15,194 nucleotides of DNA, from assembly GCA_934569215.1 (NCBI GenBank), contig CAKTKF010000006.1, positions 1 through 15,194 of the forward strand, in the 5' to 3' direction. A model generated the notes under the pieces. The model was not told the DNA's origin, made no database searches, and was given only the letters and a program-made list of their open reading frames with translations. Of the stretch, positions 1 to 7,577 are shown piece after piece (the first letter of the stretch is position 1; each line of letters starts with the position of its first letter). Both the position numbers and the translations under genes were made by a program. This DNA comes from an uncultured Oscillospiraceae bacterium (GTDB lineage Bacteria > Bacillota > Clostridia > Oscillospirales > Oscillospiraceae).

Positions 1-1203
1 CAGCGGGCAATGGTGGAAATTCAGCGGGAGTGCGACGATCAGGTGGCCTTCTTCCGCGCCCACGACAAGCTCATCGAAGCCCAGCGCATTGCCCAGCGGA
101 CGGCCTATGACCTGGAAATGCTGACGGAGATCGGCTTCTGCAACGGCATCGAGAACTATTCCCGGGTGATTCAGGGACGTGCGCCGGGGACGCCCCCCAC
201 CACGCTGCTGGATTATTTCCCCAAGGACTACCTGATGTTCATCGACGAGAGCCACGTGACCCTGCCCCAGTGCCGCGCCATGTATGCCGGAGACCGGAGC
301 CGGAAGGACGCGCTGGTGAATTACGGCTTCCGCCTGCCCTCGGCCTACGATAACCGCCCCCTGAACTTTACGGAGTTCGACCGGAAGATCAACCAGGTGA
401 TCTACGTCTCCGCCACCCCCGGCGACTATGAGCGCACCCGCTCCGGCCAGACGGTGGAGCAGGTCATCCGTCCCACCGGACTGCTGGATCCGGAGGTGGA
501 GGTGCGTCCCATTGAGGGGCAGATCGACGATCTGATCGGGGAGATCAACGCCCGCACCGCCAGAAACGAGCGGGTTCTGGTGACGACGCTGACGAAGAAG
601 ATGGCGGAGGACTTGACGGTATACCTGCAAAAGGCGGGCATCAAGGTGCGCTACATGCACTCGGACATCGGCGCCATGGAGCGGATGGAAATCATCCGGG
701 ACATGCGGATGGGAAAATTCGACGTGCTGGTGGGCATCAACCTGCTGAGAGAAGGCCTTGATTTGCCGGAGGTCAGTCTGGTGGCCATTCTGGACGCGGA
801 CAAGGAGGGCTTCCTGCGCAGCGAGACCAGCCTGATACAGACCATCGGCCGCGCCGCCCGGAACGCCGGAGGCAGAGTCATCATGTACGCCGACTCGATC
901 ACCCCCGCCATGCGGGCGGCCATTGACGAGACCGCCCGCCGCCGGGAGATTCAGGACGCCTACAATAAAGCCCACGGAATCGTCCCGAAGACCATCATCA
1001 AGTCCGTGCGGGACCTGATCGAGATTTCTTCGCCAACTGCCGAGCGCAAGGGCAGAACCGGCGTGAAGATGACCAAGGCAGAGAAAGAAAGGGAGATCGC
1101 CCGTCTGGAAAAGCAGATGAAGGAAGCGGCGAAGATGATGGAATACGAGTACGCCGCCGTACTGCGTGACCAGATCATCGAACTGCGTGGGAATGGAACG
1201 TAA
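1..1203 (+). CDS. uvrB: UvrB, excinuclease ABC subunit B (5' end outside window)
   Basis: This is the last 400 codons of UvrB, the helicase-like damage-verification subunit of nucleotide excision repair. UvrB receives DNA from UvrA and then recruits UvrC for incision. The reading frame is open to the window edge, so the true start lies upstream; full-length UvrB is about 660 residues. Visible helicase motifs, numbered from the first codon here, are DESH at about 82-85 (motif II), [10 protein letters not shown] at about 135-144 (motif III), [15 protein letters not shown] (motif IV), [13 protein letters not shown] (motif V) and QTIGRAARN (motif VI). The C-terminus carries the UVR motif ([20 protein letters not shown] and following residues) that contacts UvrC. 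The gene ends at a strong terminator. The usual neighbour uvrA is not seen downstream. Identification is secure. Confidence 0.97.
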   Translation, partial: QRAMVEIQRECDDQVAFFRAHDKLIEAQRIAQRTAYDLEMLTEIGFCNGIENYSRVIQGRAPGTPPTTLLDYFPKDYLMFIDESHVTLPQCRAMYAGDRSRKDALVNYGFRLPSAYDNRPLNFTEFDRKINQVIYVSATPGDYERTRSGQTVEQVIRPTGLLDPEVEVRPIEGQIDDLIGEINARTARNERVLVTTLTKKMAEDLTVYLQKAGIKVRYMHSDIGAMERMEIIRDMRMGKFDVLVGINLLREGLDLPEVSLVAILDADKEGFLRSETSLIQTIGRAARNAGGRVIMYADSITPAMRAAIDETARRREIQDAYNKAHGIVPKTIIKSVRDLIEISSPTAERKGRTGVKMTKAEKEREIARLEKQMKEAAKMMEYEYAAVLRDQIIELRGNGT

Positions 1204-1216
1204 TCATTAAGAGCTG

Positions 1217-1249
1217 AAAAGCCGCCGTTTTGCAAAAACGGCGGCTTTT
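1217..1249. terminator. Rho-independent terminator after uvrB
   Basis: A perfect 15-bp inverted repeat (AAAAGCCGCCGTTTT, 1217-1231, against 1235-1249) encloses a 3-base GCA loop. The GC core is flanked by A's on the left and T's on the right, so it could terminate on either strand. It sits 14 bases after the uvrB stop and separates uvrB from the two-component operon. Confidence 0.93.
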
Positions 1250-1300
1250 GCAGTATCGCAAAAACAGTAATATTTTGGTAAACACACGGACACGGTACTG

Positions 1301-1309
1301 TGCTATAAT
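1301..1309 (+). promoter_or_regulatory. Extended -10 promoter for the two-component operon
   Basis: TGCTATAAT (TGn plus a perfect TATAAT at 1304-1309) is followed 29 bases later by the response-regulator start. No good -35 lies 17 bp upstream; the nearest candidate, TTGGTA at 1275-1280, is 23 bp away and too far. An extended -10 element of this kind can work without a strong -35. The assignment rests on the motif and its position after a terminator. Confidence 0.6.
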
Positions 1310-1338
1310 GACGAAAACGCCGGATGGAGGGGAATCCC

Positions 1339-2001
1339 ATGAGCAACCATATTCTGATCATCGAGGACGACGCGGCCATCGCCCAGGTGCTGCGGCTGAA
1401 TCTGGAATGCGCGGACTATACCGTGACCGCCTTTGATAACGGCCTTGCCGCGTGGAACGCGCTGGAAGCAAGCCACGATTACGATCTGGCCTTGCTTGAC
1501 ATGATGCTGCCCGGGGTGGACGGCTTTACGCTGCTCCCCAAGCTACAGGAATACGGAATCCCCGTCATCTGCCTGACTGCCATGAATGACGCTCAGCACG
1601 AGGTGCAGGGACTGCGGGGCGGCGCGGAGGATTATATCGCCAAGCCCTTTGACATGCTCGCCCTGATGGTGCGTATGGAAAAGGTACTCAGGCGCAGCGG
1701 AAAATTCAGGGAAGTCTACCATTTCCGGGATTTGACTCTGGATAACGGCAACCGCCGCCTGAGCAGAAACGGGGAAGAAATCCCTCTGCCGCCATTGGAA
1801 TTTGATGTGCTGGCGGTGCTGATGAAGAACAAGAACCGCACGGTTTCCCGGGAGCGCATCCTGAACGAAATCTGGGGGCAGGACTATTTCGGGGACATCC
1901 GCACCGTGGACGTGCGCATTGCCAACCTGCGGAAAAAGCTGAACCTGTCCGAGGAAATCCGCACCATCTCAAAGGCCGGTTACCGGTTGGAGGAACGATG
2001 A
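1339..2001 (+). CDS. OmpR/PhoB-family response regulator
   Basis: A 220-residue DNA-binding response regulator. The receiver domain (about 1-115) has the acidic pair D10/D11, phosphoacceptor D54 (in LALLDMMLPGVDG), T80 and K102 (AKPFD). The winged-helix output domain (about 126-218) shows the typical LPPLEFDVLAVLMKN and DVRIANLRKKLN segments. I chose the ATG at 1339 because GGAGGGG at 1326-1332 is spaced 6 bases from it; the ATG at 1324 has no ribosome site and would add five extra residues. The stop overlaps the start of the kinase gene by 4 bp (ATGA), so the two are translationally coupled and should act as a pair. The target genes and signal are unknown; the lipoprotein gene 3' of the kinase is a likely member of the regulon. 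Confidence 0.93.
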   Translation: MSNHILIIEDDAAIAQVLRLNLECADYTVTAFDNGLAAWNALEASHDYDLALLDMMLPGVDGFTLLPKLQEYGIPVICLTAMNDAQHEVQGLRGGAEDYIAKPFDMLALMVRMEKVLRRSGKFREVYHFRDLTLDNGNRRLSRNGEEIPLPPLEFDVLAVLMKNKNRTVSRERILNEIWGQDYFGDIRTVDVRIANLRKKLNLSEEIRTISKAGYRLEER

Positions 2002-3383
2002 AGCTGAAAACAAAACTGACAGCGCTCTGCGCGGCGCTGCTGCTTGCCGTGGCGGTGAGCCTGACGGCGGCCATGCTCTGGCAGGTGCGGGAGCAGTCCT
2101 ATGAAGCTCTTTTGGGGAGCACGGAGGAAACCCTGAACGACCTGGTGGATGATTTCGGGACAGCCGTCTACCGCAGCCCCACGGACGGCCTTGACTCGCT
2201 TTCCCGGAAAGTGCTGCTGACCTACTGCTTCCGTTCCTGCAGCGTGCCGGGAAGCACCCTCACAGTCAATGGGGAGCGCCTGAGCGCGTCCGCCCAGATC
2301 GACCCGGAAGAATATCTGGATGCCCATTACGGCGGCACGCAATCGGCAAGAGCCTATGTGGATGGAAAGCACTTCCTGATTCTGAGCAAGGCCGCAGATA
2401 TTCGGGAAATGGATTGCAGCGTGTATCTGGTGGCGGACGCCACCTATATATACGCCCAGCTCTGGCAGCTCAGCGGACGCTTCGCGCTGCTGGCGCTGTC
2501 CATCGGCCTTCTGGGGCTTGCGGCGGTTTCCTGGACGATCTCCCGGACGCTTCGCCCGCTGTCCCGGCTTTCGGAAGCCGCCGGCAGCATCGCGGACGGG
2601 AATTACAGCCAGCGCGTCCCTGTCGTTTCTCAGGATGAGGTGGGAGTTCTGGCGGGGAATTTCAACCAAATGGCGCTGGCGGTGGAGACCCATGTGGACA
2701 CCCTTCGGGAACAAAACGAGCGGCAGAAGCTTTTCGTCGGCGCGGTCACCCACGAATTGAAAACGCCCCTGACGTCCCTGCTTCTGAACGTGAACACCCT
2801 GCGAAACGTCTACCTTCCGGAGGAAAAACAGGAAGCGCTGCTCATCAGCATGGATTCCCAGCTTCACTGGCTGGAAACCATGGTCAGAAAGCTCCTGACG
2901 CTGCTTTCCATGAAAAAGAACGCGAAGCTGGCGCCGGTATCCGTGCCGGAGCTATTGAGCCAGGTGCGGGAGCTGACCCGGCCGGTCATGGAAAAGTACG
3001 GAACGTCTCTGGAAATCACCTGCAACGGGGACATTCTGCCCGTGGACAAGGATTTGATGTGCATTGCCCTTGTCAATCTCGTGGAAAACAGCGCCAAGGC
3101 GTCCGCGCCGGGGCAGATTATCCGGATTCAGGCGTCGCAGACGGGCTTCGCCGTTTCCGACCATGGCAGGGGCATCCCGGAAAAAGACCTGGAAAGAGTG
3201 ACCGACCCCTTCTACATGGGCGACCCCTCCCGGAGCAAGGCAAACGGCGGCTTCGGTCTGGGACTGGCGCTGGTGCGGGAGATCGCCGCCGTCCACGGCG
3301 GAACGCTGACGCTGGAAAGCACTCTCGGAGAAGGAACGACCGCCAGAATCGTCATCGGTAATCAAACGGTAACGTGCCGGTAA
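1998..3383 (+). CDS. Sensor histidine kinase (HAMP, HisKA, HATPase)
   Basis: A 461-residue membrane sensor kinase, partner of the preceding regulator. The order is TM1 (about 5-28), an extracytoplasmic sensor region (about 29-160), TM2 (about 161-182), HAMP (about 183-235) and HisKA with phospho-acceptor H252 in VTHELKTPLTS. The ATPase domain follows, with an N box (LVNLVENSAKAS, N360/N364), G1 (SDHGRGIPEKD, about 387-397), F box (DPFYMGDP) and G2 (GGFGLGLAL, about 417-425). All catalytic boxes are present. The sensor region carries three cysteines (C77, C81, C140) in a stretch that would lie outside the cell, which could form a disulfide; this is inference. The signal is unknown. The stop at 3381-3383 is 57 bases before the lipoprotein gene, with no terminator between, so the three genes are probably cotranscribed. 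Confidence 0.94.
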   Translation: MKLKTKLTALCAALLLAVAVSLTAAMLWQVREQSYEALLGSTEETLNDLVDDFGTAVYRSPTDGLDSLSRKVLLTYCFRSCSVPGSTLTVNGERLSASAQIDPEEYLDAHYGGTQSARAYVDGKHFLILSKAADIREMDCSVYLVADATYIYAQLWQLSGRFALLALSIGLLGLAAVSWTISRTLRPLSRLSEAAGSIADGNYSQRVPVVSQDEVGVLAGNFNQMALAVETHVDTLREQNERQKLFVGAVTHELKTPLTSLLLNVNTLRNVYLPEEKQEALLISMDSQLHWLETMVRKLLTLLSMKKNAKLAPVSVPELLSQVRELTRPVMEKYGTSLEITCNGDILPVDKDLMCIALVNLVENSAKASAPGQIIRIQASQTGFAVSDHGRGIPEKDLERVTDPFYMGDPSRSKANGGFGLGLALVREIAAVHGGTLTLESTLGEGTTARIVIGNQTVTCR

Positions 3384-3440
3384 ACTCTTTTGATTCTGGC
3401 TATGGTATTCTGGAACCATCCAAAGAAAGGAAGTGTTACC

Positions 3441-4835
3441 ATGAAAAAGAAAATAGTTCGTTTTGTCGCCTTCACGCTGGCGCTTGCCATGCTGCCCGGA
3501 TGCGGCAAAGGCCGGACGCCCGCCGAACCCACCACCGTCAATCAGGCGATGCTGCTTGAGCAGAGCGCCAAAGAGCAGACGGAGTACACCTTCCCGGAAA
3601 AATTCACCGGGGACTGGGTCAGTCAGGAGGGAAGACTTACCATCCACGCCGACGCACAGGTGGTGGCGGAGCTGGGGACGGTGCTTCCCACTGCTACCGT
3701 GACGCCCAGAGATTTTACACAGGAGGACGTGGACACCCTACTGCGGGTGCTTTTGAAGGGACAGCCCCTCTACAGCACTGTTATGACGAAGCAGGAGTGT
3801 CAGGATTCCATTGATTATGTCAATTCCCCCGAATGGCACGCCGACCCGGACGCCCCGGAACAGACGCCGGAGCAGCTGGAAGAACGCCGGAAGGAGATCA
3901 TCGCCTATTACACCGCGGAAATGGCAAAGGCACCGGAGGAAAAGCCCATCATCCACGGCTTTGAGGATTCCGGAACGCCCAATGAGGTCAGCGGCGATGC
4001 CACCGTGGATGGAGCCAAGTACGAAATCAACATCATGAACCGCTTCGGCGGGGACTGGACGAACGCGACGATTGTCAACAGCGACTTCAAGTATTACCGC
4101 AGCACCGACTGGGGCAGCATTTCCAAAGAGGACGCCATTGCCAGGGCGGATGAGGTGATGCAGGAGCTGGGTCTGGGCGATATGGTTCTGGCCGACGCGC
4201 AGACGCCCAGAGAGGGCGAACGGAAGGGCACATGGGAGCTTTACTATACCCCCAGCGTAAACGGCCTGCCCATTCCCGGCATCCGGGAGGATCGTGTGTT
4301 CAGCGATCCAGCCATCGGAGAGGATTATCAGTACTGGACTTACCGCTGCTCCGAGGAGACCAATGCGGATACCGTTTCCTGGTACATGGAAAGCGTCTGG
4401 ATCACGGTGGGGAGGGACGGCATTCTTTCCTTCGAGTGGGACGCTCCCAGCACCGAGCCGGTTGTCAAGGAAACGCAGACCGCCCTTATGCCCTTTGAAG
4501 ACATTGCGTCCATCGCAAACACCATGCTGCCCGTGGTGGTCATCGGCCCGTCGGAAGCCCGCAGCCTTGTGGAGATCGACAAGATCAACGGCGACGAGAC
4601 ATACATGGACGTGGAGATTACGAAGGTTTCCCTGTCGCTGATGCGCATCCGGGATAAGGGCTCCTTGCAGGGGACAATCGTTCCCGTGTGGGATTTCTGG
4701 GGAACGTGGGACTGGTATGAGCCCGGAGACAACGCCTCGGAGTCCATGAAAAAGGGCGCGAACTATGTGACCCAGCCCATGCTGACCCTGAACGCCATCG
4801 ACGGCAATGTGGTCAGCCGGATGTTTGGATATTGA
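3441..4835 (+). CDS. Secreted lipoprotein of unknown function, linked to two-component system
   Basis: A 464-residue predicted lipoprotein. The N-terminus is a basic run (MKKKIVRF), a hydrophobic stretch and a lipobox ending at C21 (AMLPGC), then a low-complexity linker. The Pro at -2 is unusual for a lipobox. The mature part is acidic and rich in Trp and Tyr. Segment SKEDAIARADEVMQELGLG and the later QPMLTLNAIDGNVVS resemble the two ends of a duplicated secreted fold. I recall similar proteins in gut Clostridia annotated only as domains of unknown function (possibly DUF6034), but I cannot confirm that. The ATG at 3441 is chosen because AAAGGAAG at 3426-3433 precedes it; a TTG start at 3390 would bury the signal peptide. 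It lies in the same orientation directly after the kinase and may be an envelope sensor partner or a regulated output. Confidence 0.8.
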   Translation: MKKKIVRFVAFTLALAMLPGCGKGRTPAEPTTVNQAMLLEQSAKEQTEYTFPEKFTGDWVSQEGRLTIHADAQVVAELGTVLPTATVTPRDFTQEDVDTLLRVLLKGQPLYSTVMTKQECQDSIDYVNSPEWHADPDAPEQTPEQLEERRKEIIAYYTAEMAKAPEEKPIIHGFEDSGTPNEVSGDATVDGAKYEINIMNRFGGDWTNATIVNSDFKYYRSTDWGSISKEDAIARADEVMQELGLGDMVLADAQTPREGERKGTWELYYTPSVNGLPIPGIREDRVFSDPAIGEDYQYWTYRCSEETNADTVSWYMESVWITVGRDGILSFEWDAPSTEPVVKETQTALMPFEDIASIANTMLPVVVIGPSEARSLVEIDKINGDETYMDVEITKVSLSLMRIRDKGSLQGTIVPVWDFWGTWDWYEPGDNASESMKKGANYVTQPMLTLNAIDGNVVSRMFGY

Positions 4836-4843
4836 CAGAAAAA

Positions 4844-4883
4844 CCGGGAGCAGTCCGAAACGGATTGCTCCCGGCGGCTTTTT
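4844..4883 (+). terminator. Terminator closing the two-component/lipoprotein operon
   Basis: A 14-bp stem (CCGGGAGCAGTCCG, 4844-4857, against 4861-4874, with one G-T wobble) has an AAA loop and is followed by CGGCTTTTT. It starts 9 bases after the lipoprotein stop codon. Confidence 0.92.
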
Positions 4884-4942
4884 GGGAAGCTCTGATGAAA
4901 TCTCCACTCACGGCCGGAGGGCGGATTGATTCAAAGCTTCCT
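4884..4942. repeat. 59-bp inverted-repeat mini-element (related to the element at 13180)
   Basis: The left arm GGGAAGCTCTGATGAAATC (4884-4902) pairs imperfectly with 4924-4942 (14 of 18 pairs from 4885/4941). The left arm matches the left end of the 13180-13400 element at 17 of 19 positions. It directly abuts the T-run of the preceding terminator and has no coding capacity. It looks like a collapsed copy of the same transposable-element ends, similar to a MITE. No target duplication is visible. Confidence 0.5.
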
Positions 4943-5032
4943 TAGAATTCGACGAAAAGCGTATGCGTAATGGCAAAAGCACTAAAAATACAATAGGCAT
5001 TTTAGCAATAGAGACGAAAAATAAAAAATGTA

Positions 5033-5061
5033 TTGACTTAAGGCGGAAGCCTGCATATAAT
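5033..5061 (+). promoter_or_regulatory. Strong sigma-A promoter of the nucleoside/sugar operon
   Basis: TTGACT (5033-5038), a 17-bp spacer and TATAAT (5056-5061) match the housekeeping consensus at 11 of 12 positions. The region just upstream (about 5010-5032) is A-rich and could be an UP element. The predicted transcript start near 5068 leaves a leader of about 155 bases before the first gene. Confidence 0.88.
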
Positions 5062-5071
5062 ATAGCTGTAA

Positions 5072-5085
5072 TGAAACCGATTTCA
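5072..5085. promoter_or_regulatory. LacI/CcpA-type operator O1
   Basis: TGAAACCGATTTCA is a near-palindrome with the central CG typical of LacI-family operators. It also fits the CcpA cre consensus (TGWNANCGNTNWCA) at every fixed position. It covers the predicted transcription start, where a bound repressor would block initiation. It may be the site of the LacI-family protein encoded at the end of this operon, of CcpA, or of both. Confidence 0.75.
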
Positions 5086-5189
5086 TCAATTAATTAACGT
5101 TTTATTTCTGATTTTCAATGGAATATGTAGAAATAATGATAAATATTACTGCGATTTATTTGGAATAAAATGAAAAAATTGTATTGAAT

Positions 5190-5203
5190 AGAAATCGGTT
5201 ACA
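5190..5203. promoter_or_regulatory. Second LacI/CcpA-type operator O2
   Basis: AGAAATCGGTTACA differs at only two positions from the reverse complement of O1 and violates the cre consensus only at the first base. It is centred 118 bp downstream of O1 and ends just before the ribosome site (AAGGGG, 5209-5214) of the first gene. Two related sites in one leader suggest looping or a roadblock; that is inference. Confidence 0.6.
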
Positions 5204-5222
5204 AAAACAAGGGGATGATATT

Positions 5223-6206
5223 ATGAAGAAAAAGAAGCTGATTATCGACACCGACATCGGAACGGATTTCGACGATGCATTTGCCGTCCTGCTTGCCGGG
5301 GTCAGCGAGGAGGTTGACTTTCTGGGCGTAACGACCGTCTGGTCAAGAGCACATGAGAGAGCCAGAATCGCAAAAAAGGTGCTGGCAATTGCCGGGAGAG
5401 AGGATGTTCCGGTGTTTGCCGGAATCAGCAAGCCTATCGATCAAAGTGAGAACGTCTGGTACGGATATGAAGGCGGCGGAATTCTTGACGAAGGCGATGA
5501 AAGCAACGACGCGCTGGAACCTGAAAAGAAGCATGCAGTAGACTTCATTATTGACACAGTTATGGCTAACCCCGGGGAGGTCACGCTGATTACCTTGGGT
5601 TCGCTGTCGAACCTGGCGGTCGCCTTGATCAAAGAGCCGATGATTGCGCAAAATCTCAAGGAGGTAATCTCGATGGGCGGCGTGATCGTCCCTATCGTGG
5701 ATAAAATGGGAATCTCCCGTTCTCCCATTGAGGAATATAACTTCAACTGTGACAAAATCGCTACGGAGATTGTATTCAAATCCGGTGTCAATCTGACAAT
5801 CATCCCCATCGATGTCACATTGAAGGTTCCTGTTCCGCCTACATATGTGCAGATGCTCAAGGATTGTGATAGACCAATCGCAAAAGCGGCTTATCGTATG
5901 CTGGAGGTTTGGCCGGAGCAGGAAAAAATACTGTATATCAGTGGTGGCGTACCGACCGAGCACACGGACCTCTGGATGCATGATCCGCTGTGTGTGGCAA
6001 CACTGATCAACAGGGACTTTGTGGATCTGTTTGACCTCCACATTGATATCGAGTACGGCCCCACGTTCATTCCCAGAGAGCTTATTGTTCGGGACGACAT
6101 TCTCCGCACGGTACCCAAGAAACTGCCGCCCAACTGCCGTGTTGCACTCGGCGTTCGCAGTGAAGAATTTGCCAAGTTTATCATTGGCAGATTTTGTAAG
6201 AATTGA
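5223..6206 (+). CDS. Nucleoside hydrolase (inosine-uridine type family)
   Basis: A 327-residue cytoplasmic member of the inosine/uridine-preferring nucleoside hydrolase family, which cleaves the N-glycosidic bond of nucleosides to give free base and sugar. The N-terminal calcium-binding motif is DTDIGTDFDD (9-18). The family's downstream landmarks are ITLGSLSNLA (about 123-132), SMGG (about 150-153), the substrate-contacting EYNFNCD (about 171-177) and the late WMHDPL (about 251-256) with its His-Asp pair. Length is normal for the family. The ATG at 5223 has AAGGGG at 5209-5214, 8 bases upstream; an upstream TTG at 5184 lies inside the operator and has no ribosome site. It is the first gene of a seven-gene operon controlled by O1/O2. 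The base or sugar specificity cannot be read from sequence. Its presence next to a ketose epimerase is unusual (see findings). Confidence 0.9.
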   Translation: MKKKKLIIDTDIGTDFDDAFAVLLAGVSEEVDFLGVTTVWSRAHERARIAKKVLAIAGREDVPVFAGISKPIDQSENVWYGYEGGGILDEGDESNDALEPEKKHAVDFIIDTVMANPGEVTLITLGSLSNLAVALIKEPMIAQNLKEVISMGGVIVPIVDKMGISRSPIEEYNFNCDKIATEIVFKSGVNLTIIPIDVTLKVPVPPTYVQMLKDCDRPIAKAAYRMLEVWPEQEKILYISGGVPTEHTDLWMHDPLCVATLINRDFVDLFDLHIDIEYGPTFIPRELIVRDDILRTVPKKLPPNCRVALGVRSEEFAKFIIGRFCKN

Positions 6207-6414
6207 GCATCCGTCTGGGCAGAACTCACTGGCAAAGCGAGTCGTCGGTGTAACAGCACGCTCAACAAAGCCTGCAAATAAGAAGTCAATCTCTGAGAAA
6301 GACTTCTGTTTGCGTGATGACACGAACATGTGGCTCTGCCGGTTCAGGCAGCGAGAGACCTCGTCTCGTAGCTGACTGCCATATTTTCGATACAATTATC
6401 AATTATATAGTAAT
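6207..6414. other. Non-coding spacer with several short hairpins, possibly a repeated or structured element
   Basis: About 210 bases between the hydrolase and the binding protein hold no credible gene. Visible inverted repeats are TTGAGC/GCTCAA (6203-6208 with 6260-6265), AGAAGTC/GACTTCT (6281-6287 with 6301-6307), CTGCC/GGCAG (6336-6340 with 6347-6351) and GAGAC/GTCTC (6355-6359 with 6363-6367). None is followed by a T-run. Both strands stay open in one frame over most of it. It may be an mRNA-processing region that sets a high binding-protein level, an unrecognised RNA, or a dispersed repeat. Confidence 0.35.
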
Positions 6415-6429
6415 AAAGGAGATATCATT

Positions 6430-7479
6430 ATGAAACGAGTAATTGCAATTTGCCTTACCCTGATGCTGGTTTTTTCTCTCTGTGCCTGCGGACAGTCCGA
6501 TAAGCCTGTCACCGAGAAAGCCACTGAAGAGGTTGTCGAGAAAACGGAAACTGAAAGCGCAAAGTCCGGCTTCACCATGGGTGTTGTAGTTAAGGTTGAC
6601 GTACCCTGGTTTGATCGGCTGAACCAGGGACTCCAGCGGTATGCAGAAGAATACGGCTGCACGATCAATCTCTATGCCCCCTCTTCGCCGGATGCATCCC
6701 AGCAGGTGGCCTATATTGAAGACCTGATTGCACAGCAGGTTGATGTCATCGGTATTATCCCCGTATCTACTGAAGCGCTGGAAACGGTACTGCAAAAAGC
6801 ACGGGATCAGGGAATCGTTGTTGTGAGCCATGAGGCACCTACCCTCAAAAATACCGATGCGGATGTGGAAGCTTTTACCGATGAGGCGTTCGGCGAATTT
6901 TTCATGCAGAGCCTTGCCAAAGCAATGAACTACGAAGGTGAATACGCAACCATCATCGAATCCCTTATGAACCCCAATCATAACATTTGGACAGATTCCG
7001 CCATTGCCTATCAGGTTGCAAATTATCCGGACATGACCTGTGTCAGCTCCAAGAATGAAACAAATGCTGATGTGAGCCAGGCTCAGAGTATTTGTGAGGA
7101 GCTCATGAAAACCTATCCCAACCTCAAAGGCATCATGGGTACCGGTTCCGCCGATATTGTCGGTGCGGGTCTCGCAATTGAAAACAAGGGTATGATTGGT
7201 AAAATTGCTGCGGTTGGTTGTACATCCCCTGCTGATGCAGCACAGTATCTGGAGTCCGGCAGCGTATCTATGATCGGCCTTTGGGATCCTGCCAATGCGG
7301 GATATGCAATGTGCAAGCTGGCGCAGATGGTTATTGACGGCACGACGACTTTTGAGGATGGCGTTGACCTTGGAATTGAAGGCTACAATAGCTGCTCTGT
7401 TCACGATAAGGTCTATGTTGTCGGTAATGCCATGATGGGCTGTTATGCCGGCGATGATGTGTCCGGCCTGGGCTTCTGA
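6430..7479 (+). CDS. RbsB-type sugar-binding lipoprotein (ABC transporter)
   Basis: A 349-residue substrate-binding protein of the ribose/allose/galactose type (Peripla_BP_4 family). It is anchored outside the membrane by a lipid on C20 (signal MKRVIAICLTLMLVFS, lipobox LCAC). After a charged linker the first lobe begins at MGVVVKVDVPWFDRLNQGLQ. The hinge and second lobe show TDSAIAYQVANYPDMTCV, LKGIMGTGSADIVGAGLAIE and IGLWDPANAGYAM, the usual landmarks of the fold. AAAGGAG (6415-6421) lies 8 bases before the ATG. It is followed by a strong hairpin and then by the matching ATPase and permease genes. The ligand is unknown: a free pentose or hexose is the family norm, and uptake of an intact nucleoside by this type would be atypical. 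It is not of the BmpA type normally used for nucleosides. Confidence 0.9.
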   Translation: MKRVIAICLTLMLVFSLCACGQSDKPVTEKATEEVVEKTETESAKSGFTMGVVVKVDVPWFDRLNQGLQRYAEEYGCTINLYAPSSPDASQQVAYIEDLIAQQVDVIGIIPVSTEALETVLQKARDQGIVVVSHEAPTLKNTDADVEAFTDEAFGEFFMQSLAKAMNYEGEYATIIESLMNPNHNIWTDSAIAYQVANYPDMTCVSSKNETNADVSQAQSICEELMKTYPNLKGIMGTGSADIVGAGLAIENKGMIGKIAAVGCTSPADAAQYLESGSVSMIGLWDPANAGYAMCKLAQMVIDGTTTFEDGVDLGIEGYNSCSVHDKVYVVGNAMMGCYAGDDVSGLGF

Positions 7480-7512
7480 TAAGCGTTATCAGGTAGATCG
7501 ATATAAGCTTAC

Positions 7513-7545
7513 GGGCAGCGCAGCGACAAAAACGCTGCGTTGCCC
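7513..7545 (+). terminator. Stem-loop between binding-protein and ATPase genes (attenuator or mRNA 3' stabiliser)
   Basis: A 13-bp stem (GGGCAGCGCAGCG, 7513-7525, against 7533-7545, with one G-T wobble) has a 7-base ACAAAAA loop. Only a weak T-run (CTCTTT) follows, so termination would be partial. Such hairpins commonly lie after binding-protein genes and keep their product in excess over the membrane components. Confidence 0.7.
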
Positions 7546-7577
7546 TGCTCTTTGACGGATATGAGTGAGGTAATACT

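Noticed and set aside
1980..2867. Minus-strand frame of 295 codons antisense to the histidine kinase
   Set aside because: Shadow frame; the plus strand has all kinase boxes in order.
3390..3440. TTG start 17 codons upstream for the lipoprotein
   Set aside because: It would place 17 residues before a clear signal peptide; the ATG at 3441 has its own AAAGGAAG site.
3738..4907. Minus-strand frame of 389 codons antisense to the lipoprotein
   Set aside because: Shadow of a GC-rich plus-strand gene; it starts within the repeat and terminator region and shows no domain or ribosome site.
5343..6395. Long minus-strand frame (350 codons) antisense to the nucleoside hydrolase
   Set aside because: No ribosome site or recognisable domain; the plus strand encodes a full nucleoside hydrolase here, so this is a shadow frame that happens to run through the intergenic region.
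6372..6396. Possible internal promoter before the binding protein (CTGACT and TACAAT)
   Set aside because: The spacer is only 13 bp, too short for a sigma-A promoter.
6403..7404. Minus-strand frame of 333 codons antisense to the binding protein
   Set aside because: Shadow frame without motif or ribosome site; the plus strand has a lipobox and the known fold.
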